Below, piece by piece: positions 8,019 to 17,399 of a stretch of DNA of 64,000 nucleotides; position 1 is the stretch's first letter, and every line of letters starts with the position of its first letter. The translations under genes and the position numbers were made by a program. The notes beneath the pieces are model-generated. The model saw nothing but the letters and a program-made list of their open reading frames with translations, was not told the DNA's origin and made no database searches. This DNA comes from Rhizobiales bacterium TNE-4 (lineage in GTDB: Bacteria; Pseudomonadota; Alphaproteobacteria; Rhizobiales; Beijerinckiaceae). Location: the NCBI GenBank assembly GCA_019083985.1, contig JAHRCV010000005.1, positions 1 through 64,000 of the forward strand. Direction: 5' to 3'.

Positions 8019-10247
8019 TTACCACGTGTATCCAAGGCTGAGTTGCCCCCGCCATCCTATGGCCTTCTCGCCCAGTAAGGCGTCACCTACGAGATTAGCT
8101 GAGAATCCGCTTTTGCTCAGGAGCTCAATTCCTACCCCAAGATCTACTGCATTGGCCGGAATTGGAATGCCAGATGCTATGAACGTCTGAGAGATGCCTG
8201 CCATTTGTGCCGTAATGCTGCGTGATGGCGTAAAATCATGCACATACGCAGCCCTACCGCGCAGAGCGAGATCCCATCCATGGTCCAAGGCATAACTTGT
8301 CTTAACTTGAATGCCCAGACTTCCAGGAACGGATGAGACGGCCTGCCCCTTCACGTAGAGGCTCCCGAGGGGCACGCCGCTTTCGCTCATCCCGTTTTGA
8401 TTGATCCAAGCGCCTTGGATCGCCGCATAGGGTGTCAGCTCAACATCGGCCCAACGGAACCGGTAACCAACCTCAAGACGACCATTGGGACCCTGCCCGT
8501 TAAAGCTTCCCGTTTGAAGGCCGCCGATCAGGCTTAATGTCCGCTTGGTTGAGCTTTGCCCTGCTGACCAACCCGCTGCGGCCAACAGATAAATGGTATC
8601 AAAGTCCTTTTGGCCATAGAGAGCGACGTGGCCAAAACTGACCTGACCGGTGGTCTGAAGGCCAGAGACAGAGACGTTCGATGAGGTCCCACCAACAGCC
8701 AACCCAGCCTTCAGAGACGGATCAAATTGCTTTTCAATACCGCCAGCACCACCCCAGACTTGCGTCATCGTGCCAGCGTACCCGCCCTGCGATGACAGCT
8801 GGAGATTGCCGCCTAACATCGTGGCCCAAACACGAAGTGTCGGAATTGGAGTTGAAGAGCGTGGACCACCAAAGACCATCTGATCGCGAACTGTGCCCAA
8901 GAACAGATTAGCCCCGCCCGTGGCAGCACCACGGATATCAGCAATGCCTTCGCCTGAGAGTGAAGTGTAGGCACTCCGCGCTTCAGTATCAGAGAACCCA
9001 TAGAGCGTGCCCAATAGTGTTGGCGCTTGCCCTTGAGATTCCGCCGCATCGAGGGAGCGCGCTACAGAAAATTGGTTTGGTGTGGCTGCAAAAGACGAGA
9101 AGGTGTTACTGTTTCGGGCAAGCGTGAGATTAACGTCATTAGATGTATAGCTTAGCGAAGCATCTAAGAACGCGAAGCTGTCAGACACAGTACCGAAATG
9201 GCCAATGAGGCCACTGTCAGCTGTTAAAATAGTGTATGTCTTAGCACTCCCAAATACACCACCCTGATAAGGTTTTATATTCACGATTGCGCCATCAATA
9301 ATGGCTGCACCGCCAACGTGGTGAAAGTCCGAATCCCCACGACCATTAACTTCGGCTTCGTAGATTGCTCCGGAAAGAAACGTTGAGCTACCTGTTGCCT
9401 TAATTGTGCCAATTGAATTTCCAGGTGAAAGAACCGCACCCGATGAAAGTAACAAGTTGTTAATGATGCCGTTTCCACGGATATGGCCTAAAGTCGTCAC
9501 TGAAGCATTTGATGACGAGAAAATACCATTCAACACAAGAGTAGCACCAGAATTCACTATAACTTGCTGACAAGAAAATGAATTGTTAATCCAAACTGTG
9601 CCCGATTGAACCAATAGACGGGAAATATTTTGAGTGCCATTGAGGAACACAAGCTGCCCCGTTCCTGTTTTGACGAGTGTTGCTGCCGCTTGATTTCCAG
9701 TTATTTGATCTAATGCCAAGGTTTTATTCCAGCCTGCGTCGACAGTTAGCGACGGAGAGGCTGAAAAAAACGAAATGCTGTCCAGTTTGAATGAAGATTG
9801 ACTTACAACGAGAGTACCACTTGAGACAAAAACGGGGCCGTTAATCAACTCGGTTGGAAGTGTGGACCCTGAGAGATAAAATGAAACGTGGGGAAGTCCG
9901 TTGCTGCTTTGCGGGAGGCTGAGTGTACTCCCGCCGTTCAGATAGAACGTACCCTGGGTGAACGCAGCTGTCTGAACCGTCAATGATGCATCAAAGAGCG
10001 AAATTGACGGCGCTGTATTAACCTCCGAAATTAGTCCGGCAGTCACGTTTGCTCCCGGCAAAAGAGTGAGTGTTCCTCCGGGTAAAAACAAGATCGCTCC
10101 ATAGATAAAGTTATTGGTTTTTTGGACCTCAACGTTTCCCTGAACGATCAATTGACTAGAAAAAAAGCTCGGCTCCTGAGCAGCTACACTTCGTAGACCG
10201 AGCAAACCACATACTATAACAAGCGATAGAAAAATCCGAGAACGCAA
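8019..10247 (-). CDS. Autotransporter with beta-barrel domain, 742 aa
   Basis: Second autotransporter of the window. The signal peptide (IFLSLVIVCGLLGLRSVAAQ) is followed by a beta-helical passenger with the PGNSIGTIKATGSSTF linker typical of the autotransporter junction (about residues 270-290), then a C-terminal barrel ending LSLGYTW. The last residue is Trp rather than Phe, also accepted for barrel insertion. The start codon is TTG (10245-10247), supported by GAGG seven bases upstream. Sequence similarity to the other autotransporters lies mainly in the barrel (ASGIPIPANAVDLGVGIELL region). It is probably transcribed alone: the rpsD terminator lies upstream and a 115-base gap follows. Surface display is known for the family; the passenger's role is not. 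Confidence 0.88.
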   Translation of the reverse strand: MRSRIFLSLVIVCGLLGLRSVAAQEPSFFSSQLIVQGNVEVQKTNNFIYGAILFLPGGTLTLLPGANVTAGLISEVNTAPSISLFDASLTVQTAAFTQGTFYLNGGSTLSLPQSSNGLPHVSFYLSGSTLPTELINGPVFVSSGTLVVSQSSFKLDSISFFSASPSLTVDAGWNKTLALDQITGNQAAATLVKTGTGQLVFLNGTQNISRLLVQSGTVWINNSFSCQQVIVNSGATLVLNGIFSSSNASVTTLGHIRGNGIINNLLLSSGAVLSPGNSIGTIKATGSSTFLSGAIYEAEVNGRGDSDFHHVGGAAIIDGAIVNIKPYQGGVFGSAKTYTILTADSGLIGHFGTVSDSFAFLDASLSYTSNDVNLTLARNSNTFSSFAATPNQFSVARSLDAAESQGQAPTLLGTLYGFSDTEARSAYTSLSGEGIADIRGAATGGANLFLGTVRDQMVFGGPRSSTPIPTLRVWATMLGGNLQLSSQGGYAGTMTQVWGGAGGIEKQFDPSLKAGLAVGGTSSNVSVSGLQTTGQVSFGHVALYGQKDFDTIYLLAAAGWSAGQSSTKRTLSLIGGLQTGSFNGQGPNGRLEVGYRFRWADVELTPYAAIQGAWINQNGMSESGVPLGSLYVKGQAVSSVPGSLGIQVKTSYALDHGWDLALRGRAAYVHDFTPSRSITAQMAGISQTFIASGIPIPANAVDLGVGIELLSKSGFSANLVGDALLGEKAIGWRGQLSLGYTW

Positions 10248-10654
10248 TGGGACACCTCAGCACATTTTTCAAACCATCGAGAATAATTACTACGAACAAG
10301 CCTAAAAGGTAAAATTCTCATTTTCATTCGTAATTGAGAAAATTCGGTACCTGCCTCTAGAATTCTGCCACATCGGCAGAACGTAGTTAGCCTGCTCGAC
10401 GCCGATTGGCAGCCACCGCCCGACCCGAAATCACCCGAAATCGTACCGACGGTTTTCCAGCGGTTGTGTGCAGCCTGTGTAATCTTCATGTGCACACCAA
10501 GCCGTTCCTCAAAACTGAACCAGCCGATTTTGAAACAGTTCATGCTTTGTTCTGTGTAACATCTGTGTAACAAAAAAGGCGTCAACATATGGTATGTTGA
10601 CGCCTAAATTGTTGAAAAAACTACTATATCTTGTGTTTTTTCAGCTGTTTTAGT
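10248..10654. other. Intergenic region between rpsD and the autotransporter
   Basis: No convincing gene is seen. It contains the rpsD terminator (10571-10605), a direct repeat of TCTGTGTAAC just beside it (about 10550-10570), and presumably the promoter of the autotransporter gene on the minus strand. A 124-codon frame on the minus strand (10214-10588) begins inside the terminator's U-tract flank and overlaps the autotransporter start, so it is not accepted. Confidence 0.5.
10571..10605 (-). terminator. Strong rho-independent terminator of rpsD
   Basis: A perfect 12-bp stem (GGCGTCAACATA, 10578-10589, with its complement at 10593-10604) closes a 3-base loop. It is followed on the minus strand by six T residues at 10577-10572, about 50 bases after the rpsD stop. 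Confidence 0.9.
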
Positions 10655-11272
10655 TTAGCGCGAATAGAATTCGACGACCAGCGACGGTTCCATCTGCACT
10701 GCATACGGCACATCGGCGAGCGTCGGAATGCGGACGAATTTGGCCGTCTGCTTGTTATGGTCGGCTTCGATGTAATCCGGCACGTCACGTTCAGCGAGCG
10801 CATTGGCTTCGAGAACGATCGCGAGCTGCTTGGAGGCCTGCTTCACTTCGACCACATCGCCCGGCTTCACCTGGTACGATGCGATGTTGACGCGTTTGCC
10901 GTTCACACGGATATGGCCGTGGTTGATGAACTGGCGGGCGGCGAAGACGGTCGCAACGAATTTGGCGCGGTAGACGACAGCGTCGAGACGGCGCTCGAGC
11001 AAGCCGATCAGGTTTTCACCCGAGTCGCCCTTCAAGCGCAGCGCTTCTTCGTAATAGCCGCGGAACTGCTTTTCGGAGATGTTGCCGTAATAGCCTTTGA
11101 GCTTCTGCTTGGCGCGCAGCTGCGTGCCGAAGTCAGACATTTTGCCCTTACGACGCTGGCCATGCTGGCCGGGGCCGTATTCGCGGCGATTGACGGGGGA
11201 TTTCGGACGGCCCCAGATGTTTTCGCCCATACGGCGATCGATCTTGTACTTGGCCTGGACGCGCTTTGACAT
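10655..11272 (-). CDS. rpsD: 30S ribosomal protein S4
   Basis: Primary 16S rRNA-binding protein that nucleates assembly of the small-subunit body, about 205 aa as usual. The N-terminal domain contains [20 protein letters not shown] and YGPGQHGQ. The S4 RNA-binding domain runs from about residue 95 ([28 protein letters not shown]) and the protein ends VVEFYSR. The frame is open upstream to 11380, but the ATG at 11270-11272 ([10 protein letters not shown]) has AGAGGAA before it and is the conserved start. It is a single-gene unit with its own terminator. S4 autoregulates its own mRNA in several bacteria; no such site can be proven here. Confidence 0.97.
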   Translation of the reverse strand: MSKRVQAKYKIDRRMGENIWGRPKSPVNRREYGPGQHGQRRKGKMSDFGTQLRAKQKLKGYYGNISEKQFRGYYEEALRLKGDSGENLIGLLERRLDAVVYRAKFVATVFAARQFINHGHIRVNGKRVNIASYQVKPGDVVEVKQASKQLAIVLEANALAERDVPDYIEADHNKQTAKFVRIPTLADVPYAVQMEPSLVVEFYSR

Positions 11273-11383
11273 CGCTGTTCCTCTAAGTGTCAAAAGGGTT
11301 GAGGAACGCGCCCTCCTCTTCCGGGTGACCCCGGCGACAGACCAGCCACGCGAATGGCAGGTCACGGGTGCGTTAAACACAAG

Positions 11384-11403
11384 GGCGGAGCTCGCGCTCC
11401 GCC
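11384..11403 (-). terminator. GC-rich hairpin, possible terminator
   Basis: Eight-base perfect stem GGCGGAGC/GCTCCGCC with a 4-base loop, about 50 bases after the stop of the binding-protein gene on the minus strand. The following tract is only CTTGTGTTT, so termination is probable but weak. It also lies in the rpsD upstream region and could be part of its leader. Confidence 0.4.
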
Positions 11404-11454
11404 TCTGTGGGGCGGTTTCTAGGGGTTAGCCCCTGCCCTGTCAACCGAAACGGG

Positions 11455-12414
11455 CTATTTGCCCGGCTCTGCAAGAAGCTTGCGGTATTTTTCGACCTCT
11501 TGGGTAACGAGGCCAGTCACAAAGGCCGTCTCCTGCTCGTCAGGCGTGGCCACCACGGCGGAAAGGTCACCGATCCGCTTGCGGTATTCCGGGTTCTCCG
11601 AGGCCCTGCGTAGCGCCGCGGTCAGCTTACTCAGGACGGGGGCCGGCGTGTCCTTCGGCACGAAGATGGCGTTCCACCCCTCGCCTTGGAACGCAGGCAG
11701 CCCCGCCTCCGTCGCTGTCGGCACATTGGGCAGGGTCGACAGGCGTTTATCAGTTGCCACCACCAGGCCGCGGACAGTGCCCGCCTGGATCGCTGAGGAG
11801 AGCGAGGTGGCTGTATCGCAAACACCGTCGATATGTCCCGCCATCAGATCGTTCAGCGCCGGTCCGGCGCCGCGATAGCCCATCAGGGTAACATCGATCT
11901 TGGCGGCCGAGAGAAACTGCTTGCAGATGATGTAGTTTGACGAGCCCACCCCCGCATGCCCCAAGGTGAGCTTGCCGGGATTGGCCTTCGCATAGGCGAT
12001 GAGCGCTTGCGTGTCAGCGACGGCCAGATCTTTCTTGATCGCAATCGCCGGGACGGTCTTGGCAATCAGCCCCACCGGCGTGAAGGATGCGGGCGTATAT
12101 TGCAGATCGGGATAGATCGTATAGGCCGCCGCATTGGTCCCGACATTGCCGATCGCAATCGTATAGCCGTCGGGTTTTGCTTTGGCCGCGCGGGTGAGCC
12201 CTGTGGCACCGCCCGCCCCGGCAACATTCTCGTTCACAATCCTTTGGCCGATCACAGTGCCGAGCTGTTCGGCAATCAGCCGCGCAATCACGTCCGATGT
12301 ACCGCCCGCAGCGAAGGGCACAATCATTGTCACCGGACGATCAGGATAAGCCTCTTGTGCTGCAGCCGGCAGGCCCAGCGAAACAAGAACGGCAGCGGCC
12401 CATAAACGACGCAT
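11455..12414 (-). CDS. Bug/TctC-type periplasmic solute-binding protein
   Basis: Tripartite tricarboxylate transporter receptor family (Bug proteins), periplasmic proteins that capture carboxylates and other small acids. A signal peptide (LWAAAVLVSLGLPAAAQ) is followed by the family signature YPDRPVTMIVPFAAGGTSD, a VNENVAGAGGATGL loop, GYRGAGPALNDLMAGHID, and the TLPNVPTATEAGLP segment. About 319 aa. ATG at 12412-12414 is preceded by GGAGGGAAGG; a GTG-type extension to 12435 is not needed. No membrane components of such a transporter are adjacent, so it is an orphan receptor, which is common for this family. Ligand unknown. Confidence 0.92.
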   Translation of the reverse strand: MRRLWAAAVLVSLGLPAAAQEAYPDRPVTMIVPFAAGGTSDVIARLIAEQLGTVIGQRIVNENVAGAGGATGLTRAAKAKPDGYTIAIGNVGTNAAAYTIYPDLQYTPASFTPVGLIAKTVPAIAIKKDLAVADTQALIAYAKANPGKLTLGHAGVGSSNYIICKQFLSAAKIDVTLMGYRGAGPALNDLMAGHIDGVCDTATSLSSAIQAGTVRGLVVATDKRLSTLPNVPTATEAGLPAFQGEGWNAIFVPKDTPAPVLSKLTAALRRASENPEYRKRIGDLSAVVATPDEQETAFVTGLVTQEVEKYRKLLAEPGK

Positions 12415-12474
12415 CCTTCCCTCCCCTGAGATCATGCTCGCTGGCGACGATCTAAGGCGCGGGTGCAGGAAGCG

Positions 12475-13287
12475 TCAATGCAAAGGCAGAGGATCGATCG
12501 TAATCGCGTCGAGGCCGAATGTTTTGAGCGCCGCACCCAATCCGTCCTGCGCCATCTGCCCGCCGGTAAATACGGCAAGCGCATGGGGCGCAGGGTCGGT
12601 GGCGATGGCTTGCGGCATCAGGCTCGCCATCCGCCGTGCGATCGCAGGCGCCGGATCAATCCAACGAACGGGCCACGGCGCAAGCTTTTCGAGGCGATCA
12701 CGCACAAGCGGATAATGCGTGCAGGAAAGTGTGACGACATCGGTGCGCCGCCCACCCTTCTCGACGAAGCATGGCGCAATCTCCGCGAGCAGATCGGCAT
12801 CGCTGACGGCATCGCCACGCAACGCCGCTTCGGCAAGCGCGGCAAGCCGTGGCGCGCCGACAAGGGTGACATCGCAACCGGCTGCAAATTCGCGAATGAG
12901 GGCCGCCGTATATTCCCGCTTCACCGTGCCCGGCGTGCCAAGCACAGAGATCAGGCGGGATTGCGAGGCTTCAGCCGCTGGTTTCACGGCCGGCACCGTC
13001 CCGACGAATGGCACAGCAAACCGCGCCCGCAGCGCAGGCAATGCAATGGTCGAAGCCGTATTGCAAGCCACCACCACGAGATCGGGCGCATGGCGGCTGA
13101 TGAGCCGTTCCATCACGGTCAAAATCCGCGTGACAAGCGAGGCTTCATCAAAACGGCCATAAGGAAAAGCAGCATCATCGGCTGCATAAACAAAGCGCGC
13201 ATCAGGCCGCGCCTTCACCGCTTCGCGGAAGACGGTCAGGCCACCAAGGCCGGAATCGAAAACGAGAACAGTCGGGTGCTGTTTCAT
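12475..13287 (-). CDS. murI: Glutamate racemase
   Basis: Interconverts L- and D-glutamate to supply D-Glu for peptidoglycan. The cofactor-free racemase motifs are all present: VFDSGLGGLTVFREA at the N-terminus with its Asp/Ser, the first catalytic cysteine in VVACNTAST, and the second in TLSCTHYPLVRDRL. About 270 aa, normal length. I place the start at ATG 13285-13287 (MKQHPTVLVFDSG), where family members usually begin; a frame extension to 13341 adds 18 residues without a ribosome-binding site. It lies downstream of the trmJ-like gene with a 116-base gap and may be co-transcribed with it. Confidence 0.95.
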   Translation of the reverse strand: MKQHPTVLVFDSGLGGLTVFREAVKARPDARFVYAADDAAFPYGRFDEASLVTRILTVMERLISRHAPDLVVVACNTASTIALPALRARFAVPFVGTVPAVKPAAEASQSRLISVLGTPGTVKREYTAALIREFAAGCDVTLVGAPRLAALAEAALRGDAVSDADLLAEIAPCFVEKGGRRTDVVTLSCTHYPLVRDRLEKLAPWPVRWIDPAPAIARRMASLMPQAIATDPAPHALAVFTGGQMAQDGLGAALKTFGLDAITIDPLPLH

Positions 13288-13403
13288 GGGCGGTACCGTG
13301 CCCGCCTGATACAGGGTTCCGGCCAAAAGATCGACACGCATAGCGTGTAGATTATGCCGGCCAAGAAGTTACCGAGGCGTGAATCGAGCGGAGGACGGTG
13401 GCC

Positions 13404-14237
13404 TCACTCTTCGTCCAACACGCCTTTCCAGCCCTTCGGCGGTTGTTTTGGGCCGCGCCGCTTCTTCGTCTGCGGTTCGCGTGGGCCTTCGACCAAGCGG
13501 ACCACCATGCCCCTGAGGGTACGGACATCCTGCTCGCTCATGCCAATCCGGTGGAAGATATTGCGCAAATTACGGCTCATCACCGGGCGCTTATGTTCGG
13601 GGCGGAAAAACCCACGCTCCTCCAGCACATCTTCCAAATATTCGAAGAAGGAGAGCACCGTTTCTCGGTCTGCCGGTGGCCATGTCTCTTTCCGTGTGAA
13701 GGGAAGCGGCATCGCCGCCGCCTGCGCATAGGAATAGCCTGTGAGAAGAACCGCCTGCGCCAAATTGAGCGAGGCATGGCGCGGATTGACAGGGAACGTC
13801 AGGATTTCATCCGCCGCCGCAATGTCATCATTCTCAAGCCCGGTGCGCTCGCGCCCAAAAAGAACACCGATCTTCTCGCCTTGCGCAAAGCGCGCCGCCA
13901 TGGCGGTGCCGGCCTCTTGCGGACCGACAACATTTTTGCCCTGCCCGCGTTCCCGCGCCGTCGTTGCATAAACGAATTGCAGATCGGCAATCGCCGATTT
14001 GAGATCAGGGAAAACCTGAGCGGCTTCCACGACAAAGGCCGCATTCGCCGCAGCCGCAATCGTCTTCTGATGTTTCCAATTGCCACGCGGCCGAACAAGC
14101 CGCATTTCGCTCAGGCCGAAATTCGCCATGGCGCGCGCTGCCATGCCGATATTTTCCCCAAGTTGGGGCTCGACCAAAATAATGACCGGCCCACCTTCGC
14201 GGGCCGGTCGTGACGTGTCGGTTCCTGCACCCGGCAT
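13404..14237 (-). CDS. trmJ: TrmJ/SpoU-family RNA 2'-O-methyltransferase
   Basis: SAM-dependent SPOUT methyltransferase with a deep trefoil knot, predicted to 2'-O-methylate tRNA at position 32. SPOUT motif 1 is in VEPQLGENIGMAARAMANFG, motif 2 in GVLFGRERTGLENDDI and motif 3 in NPRHASLNLAQAVLLTGY. The C-terminal helical part (DVLEERGFFRPEHKRPVMSRNLRNIFHR) matches TrmJ rather than TrmH or TrmL. The C-terminus is lysine-rich. Its ATG overlaps the stop of the upstream ABC binding-protein gene (TAATG at 14235-14239), suggesting coupled translation with an unrelated transporter. The exact tRNA specificity is inferred from family resemblance. Confidence 0.88.
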   Translation of the reverse strand: MPGAGTDTSRPAREGGPVIILVEPQLGENIGMAARAMANFGLSEMRLVRPRGNWKHQKTIAAAANAAFVVEAAQVFPDLKSAIADLQFVYATTARERGQGKNVVGPQEAGTAMAARFAQGEKIGVLFGRERTGLENDDIAAADEILTFPVNPRHASLNLAQAVLLTGYSYAQAAAMPLPFTRKETWPPADRETVLSFFEYLEDVLEERGFFRPEHKRPVMSRNLRNIFHRIGMSEQDVRTLRGMVVRLVEGPREPQTKKRRGPKQPPKGWKGVLDEE

Positions 14238-15256
14238 TATTTGATCGTTTCAGCGGCTTTCTTCGCAAAACGGTCGTCGAATGTCTTCGACAGATCGACT
14301 TTGCTGTTCTTCATTTCTTCATCGAACTGCACGAGCATGTCGTTCGTACTCTTCATGCCAGCGGCTGATACGATGCCATTCTGCGAATAGGTTGGCTTCG
14401 AGTTTTTCACCGCAAGAATGTAAAGATCCTTGTCACCAAGCAGATATTCGGGCGGGACAACGGCGGTAATCTCATCTGGCGTCGCCTTGTTGATCCATAC
14501 CAGTGCTTTATAAAGCGCGTTCGTCAGAGCCTGTACGGTGTTTGGATTCTTCAACATGAAATCGCGTTTCATGTAGAGCACCGCAGCGGGGTTCGAACCA
14601 CCGAAGAGATCGATCGTGCCTTTTTCCGTCCGCGTATCGATCACGATTTTGATGTCGCCGCCACGCTCCAGCATCGACAAAACGGGCTCGAGATGGGAGA
14701 TCGCATCGATCTCACCCTTCTTCACGGCAGCAACCGCTGACGCTGCCGAACCGACGCCGATATACGAGACGTCAGATGATGACAGACCCGATTTAGCGAG
14801 CACGAAATTCATCAGCATATTGGTGGAAGAGCCAGGCGCAGTCACGCCAATCTTCATGCCTTTGAAATCGGCGGGCGTCTTGTAATTCGCGGCCTTGTCG
14901 GCCTTCACGCCAACGGCAATGCCTGGGAAACGGCCAAGCTCGACGACCGCGACAATGTCTTGTCCCTTAGCCTGCATGCGGATCGTATGCTCGTAAGCAC
15001 CCGTGACCACATCAACCGAACCACCGATCAAAGCCTGCAGAGACTTGGCGCCACCCGCGAAATCAGAGATTTCGACATTGAGCCCTTGTTCGGTGAAGAA
15101 GCCCTTCTTCTCGGCTACCGTCAGCGGCAGGTAATAGAGGAGCGCCTTACCGCCAACACCGAGCTTCACATCTTTCTTTTCCGGCGCCTGCGCCAGCGCG
15201 GTGCCCCCCAGCGCCAAGGCTGCAGCGGCCGCAATGAAACTGCGTCTGATCATCAT
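14237..15256 (-). CDS. ABC transporter substrate-binding protein (NMT1/SsuA-like)
   Basis: Periplasmic binding protein of the NMT1/SsuA/THI5-like group that delivers sulfonates, pyrimidine precursors or aromatic acids to an ABC permease. Signal peptide RRSFIAAAAALALGGTALAQ; mature domain begins VKLGVGGKALLYYLPLTVA, with EKKGFFTEQGLNVEI and the hinge region GMKIGVTAPGSSTNML. It is the first gene product type expected for an importer of the layout seen here (permease and ATPase immediately upstream on the minus strand). Stop overlaps the start of trmJ. Ligand cannot be read from the sequence. Confidence 0.9.
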   Translation of the reverse strand: MMIRRSFIAAAAALALGGTALAQAPEKKDVKLGVGGKALLYYLPLTVAEKKGFFTEQGLNVEISDFAGGAKSLQALIGGSVDVVTGAYEHTIRMQAKGQDIVAVVELGRFPGIAVGVKADKAANYKTPADFKGMKIGVTAPGSSTNMLMNFVLAKSGLSSSDVSYIGVGSAASAVAAVKKGEIDAISHLEPVLSMLERGGDIKIVIDTRTEKGTIDLFGGSNPAAVLYMKRDFMLKNPNTVQALTNALYKALVWINKATPDEITAVVPPEYLLGDKDLYILAVKNSKPTYSQNGIVSAAGMKSTNDMLVQFDEEMKNSKVDLSKTFDDRFAKKAAETIK

Positions 15257-15269
15257 GTTTCGTCCCCCC

Positions 15270-16058
15270 TTAGTTTTTCTGCGTCGCCTCTGGCCGCCAG
15301 ACCAGGAGCGCCTTTTCGATCTGCGTTACCACAGCATCCACAATCAGCACAAAAGCAGCAAGGATCGACATGCCGGCGAAGACGCCAGTCACGTCGAAAA
15401 CGCCTTCGGCTTCATGAATGAGATAGCCCAACCCGGCCGCTGCACCGAGATACTCGCCCACAACGGCTCCCACCAGTGCAAACCCCACCGATGTATGGAG
15501 CGATGAGAACATCCAGCTCAGCGCCGACGGCCAATAGACATGGCGAAATAATTGCCGCTCATTCAGCCCCAACATCCGTGCATTGGCGAGCACGACCGGG
15601 CTCACCTCTTTGACACCTTGATAGACGTTAAAGAACACGATGAAGAAGACGAGCGTGACGCCAAGCGCCACTTTCGACCAGATGCCAAGCCCGAGCCACA
15701 ACATGAAGATGGGTGCCAACACCACGCGCGGTAACGCATTCGCCATCTTGATGTAAGGATCGAACACGGCCGCCACGAGTGGCTTTCGTGCAAACCAAAA
15801 GCCGAACACCACGCCACCAACCGAACCGATGACGAAAGCGAGCATCGTTTCGGTCAGCGTGATGCCAATATGTTTCCAGATCGTCGTGCCGGAAAACATT
15901 TTCACAATCCGCCAGAACACATCTTGCGGCGTGGAGAAAAAGAATTTCGGCAGAAAGTAAGTCCCGAAGATCGGCACCGACGAACCGATATACCAAATGC
16001 CGATCAGCACGACCGCGACCAGAATTTGCAAGCTCAGGAGCGTGGGACGCGCAATCAT
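15270..16058 (-). CDS. ABC transporter permease (SsuC/TauC-like)
   Basis: Inner-membrane subunit with about six transmembrane helices and the EAA-type cytoplasmic loop (NARMLGLNERQLFRHVYWPSA region) that docks the ATPase. 262 aa, normal for BPD_transp_1 family permeases. Its start overlaps the end of the ATPase gene by four bases (16055-16058), and the binding-protein gene follows after 13 bases, so the three form one operon in the order ATPase, permease, binding protein. Substrate class as for the binding protein. Confidence 0.92.
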   Translation of the reverse strand: MIARPTLLSLQILVAVVLIGIWYIGSSVPIFGTYFLPKFFFSTPQDVFWRIVKMFSGTTIWKHIGITLTETMLAFVIGSVGGVVFGFWFARKPLVAAVFDPYIKMANALPRVVLAPIFMLWLGLGIWSKVALGVTLVFFIVFFNVYQGVKEVSPVVLANARMLGLNERQLFRHVYWPSALSWMFSSLHTSVGFALVGAVVGEYLGAAAGLGYLIHEAEGVFDVTGVFAGMSILAAFVLIVDAVVTQIEKALLVWRPEATQKN

Positions 16059-16840
16059 GCGGCATCCCCATAGGCCTTGATCACTTCAGCCCGCAATTGC
16101 GCCCAGATACTTTGCTGGATTTCATGAAAGCGCGGATCAAGCCGGATATCGAGCGCATTGCGCGGCCGCGGCAGATCGATCCGGTGATCGCCAATAATCC
16201 GCGCCTTTGGGCCCGATGACATAATGATGACGCGGTCGGACAGCGCGATGGCTTCTTCGAGATCATGCGTGACAAAAATCAACGCCTTGCGATCAGCCGC
16301 CCACAAATCGAGGAGAAGATTGCCCATGATCTGCCGCGTCTGCGCGTCGAGCGGACCGAAGGGTTCATCCATCAACAAGATCTTCGGATCGCGGATCAGC
16401 ATCTGTGCCATGGCCACACGCTTCTTCTGCCCGCCCGAAAGCTGATGCGGATAGCGGTCGCCGAAATTTTTGAGGCCCACGCGGGTGAGCCAAACATGCG
16501 CACGATCAAGCGCGTCCTTGCGCGGCACCCCGGCCGCCTCAAGCCCGATGGCGACATTGTCCGCCGCGTTCTTCCACGGCATCAGGGCGTCCTGCTGGAA
16601 GAGGTAGCCCGCCTGCCGGTTGAGCCCCTGCAAAGGCGCCCCAAAGATTCGGACCTCTCCTGCCGCCGGCGCAATCAGACCCGCCGCTGCATTCAGGAGG
16701 GTCGATTTCCCGCAGCCCGTCGGCCCGACAAGGGACACGAATTCGCCCTCTCCAACCGCAAGGTCGGCCGCTGTCACGGCCTCGTACCCGTTCGGATAGG
16801 CGATGGTGACGCGATCGAGCGAGACCGCTCCCGCTGCCAT
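16055..16840 (-). CDS. ABC transporter ATP-binding protein (SsuB/TauB-like)
   Basis: Cytoplasmic ATPase that powers the importer. Walker A GPTGCGKST, Q-loop region LFQQDALMPW, signature LSGGQKKRVAMAQ, Walker B ILLMDEPFGPLD and H-loop FVTHDLEEAI are all intact. 261 aa. First gene of the operon with the permease and binding protein. The upstream 140 bases are followed by the REP cluster, so the promoter must lie close to 16841-16980. Confidence 0.95.
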   Translation of the reverse strand: MAAGAVSLDRVTIAYPNGYEAVTAADLAVGEGEFVSLVGPTGCGKSTLLNAAAGLIAPAAGEVRIFGAPLQGLNRQAGYLFQQDALMPWKNAADNVAIGLEAAGVPRKDALDRAHVWLTRVGLKNFGDRYPHQLSGGQKKRVAMAQMLIRDPKILLMDEPFGPLDAQTRQIMGNLLLDLWAADRKALIFVTHDLEEAIALSDRVIIMSSGPKARIIGDHRIDLPRPRNALDIRLDPRFHEIQQSIWAQLRAEVIKAYGDAA

Positions 16841-17050
16841 AGGCTCCCCCCTTGTTCTTGGGGCCGGAGACTAGGGAAGAGTGGCCCTAGGGGCAAGACG
16901 GGCCGGGACAGCTACAGGACCCACGCAGGCCCGCAACTGAGCGCACACATCGCGCCACGCCGCCAACGCTGGAGCACCAAAAACTCATGCGTCATTGCGA
17001 GAAGAGCGAAGCCCGACGCGGCAATCCATCGATCGGCTTGCTGCACACCC

Positions 17051-17321
17051 CTCATCCTGAGGAGCGCTGCGAAGCAGCGCGTCTCGAAGGAGCTTTTTGC
17101 CTTAGGACCTCGCACCCGCTCGGGCGCGCGGTCGCGCTTCCAAGCCTGCAGAGCAAATCTATTCCCTCATCCCGAGGAGCGCTGCGAAGCAGCGCGTCTC
17201 GAAGGAGCTTTTTGTCTTAGGACCTCGCACCCGCTCGGGCGCGCGGTGGCGCTTCCAAGCCTGCAGAGCAAATCTATTCCCTCATCCTGAGGAGCGCTGC
17301 GAAGCAGCGCGTCTCGAAGGA
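17051..17321. repeat. 115-bp tandem repeat, 2.35 copies
   Basis: Copies start at 17051, 17166 and 17281 with exactly 115-base period; the third is truncated after 41 bases. Differences between copies are few (for example CCTGA versus CCCGA). Each unit starts with a hairpin GCGCTGC-GAA-GCAGCGC (first copy 17064-17080) and continues through a CTCGGGCGCGCGGT segment to GCAAATCTATTC. Confidence 0.92.
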
Positions 17322-17343
17322 CGAGGGAGACCAGAGCGCACAA

Positions 17344-17399
17344 GAAAGCCCTCGCAGTTCGAGACGCCGCTCACGCGGCTCCTCACTATGAGGGCTTTC
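17344..17399. repeat. Inverted REP unit inside a 10-bp perfect inverted repeat
   Basis: GAAAGCCCTC at 17344-17353 pairs perfectly with GAGGGCTTTC at 17390-17399. Between them lies an inverted copy of the palindrome core (GTTCGAGACGCCGC...GGCTCCTCAC). The whole would fold as one long hairpin, as REPIN or small MITE-like elements do. Confidence 0.7.

Noticed and set aside
10214-10588. 124-codon minus-strand frame between rpsD and the autotransporter.
   Set aside because: It starts in the rpsD terminator flank and overlaps the autotransporter's start; its sequence resembles no protein family.
14590-14605. GGTTCGAACC-like string resembling a tRNA T-loop.
   Set aside because: It lies inside the coding sequence of the ABC binding protein and no cloverleaf can be drawn around it.
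17051-17321. Regular 115-bp repeats considered as a CRISPR array.
   Set aside because: The whole unit is repeated with no variable spacers, and the core is a REP palindrome.
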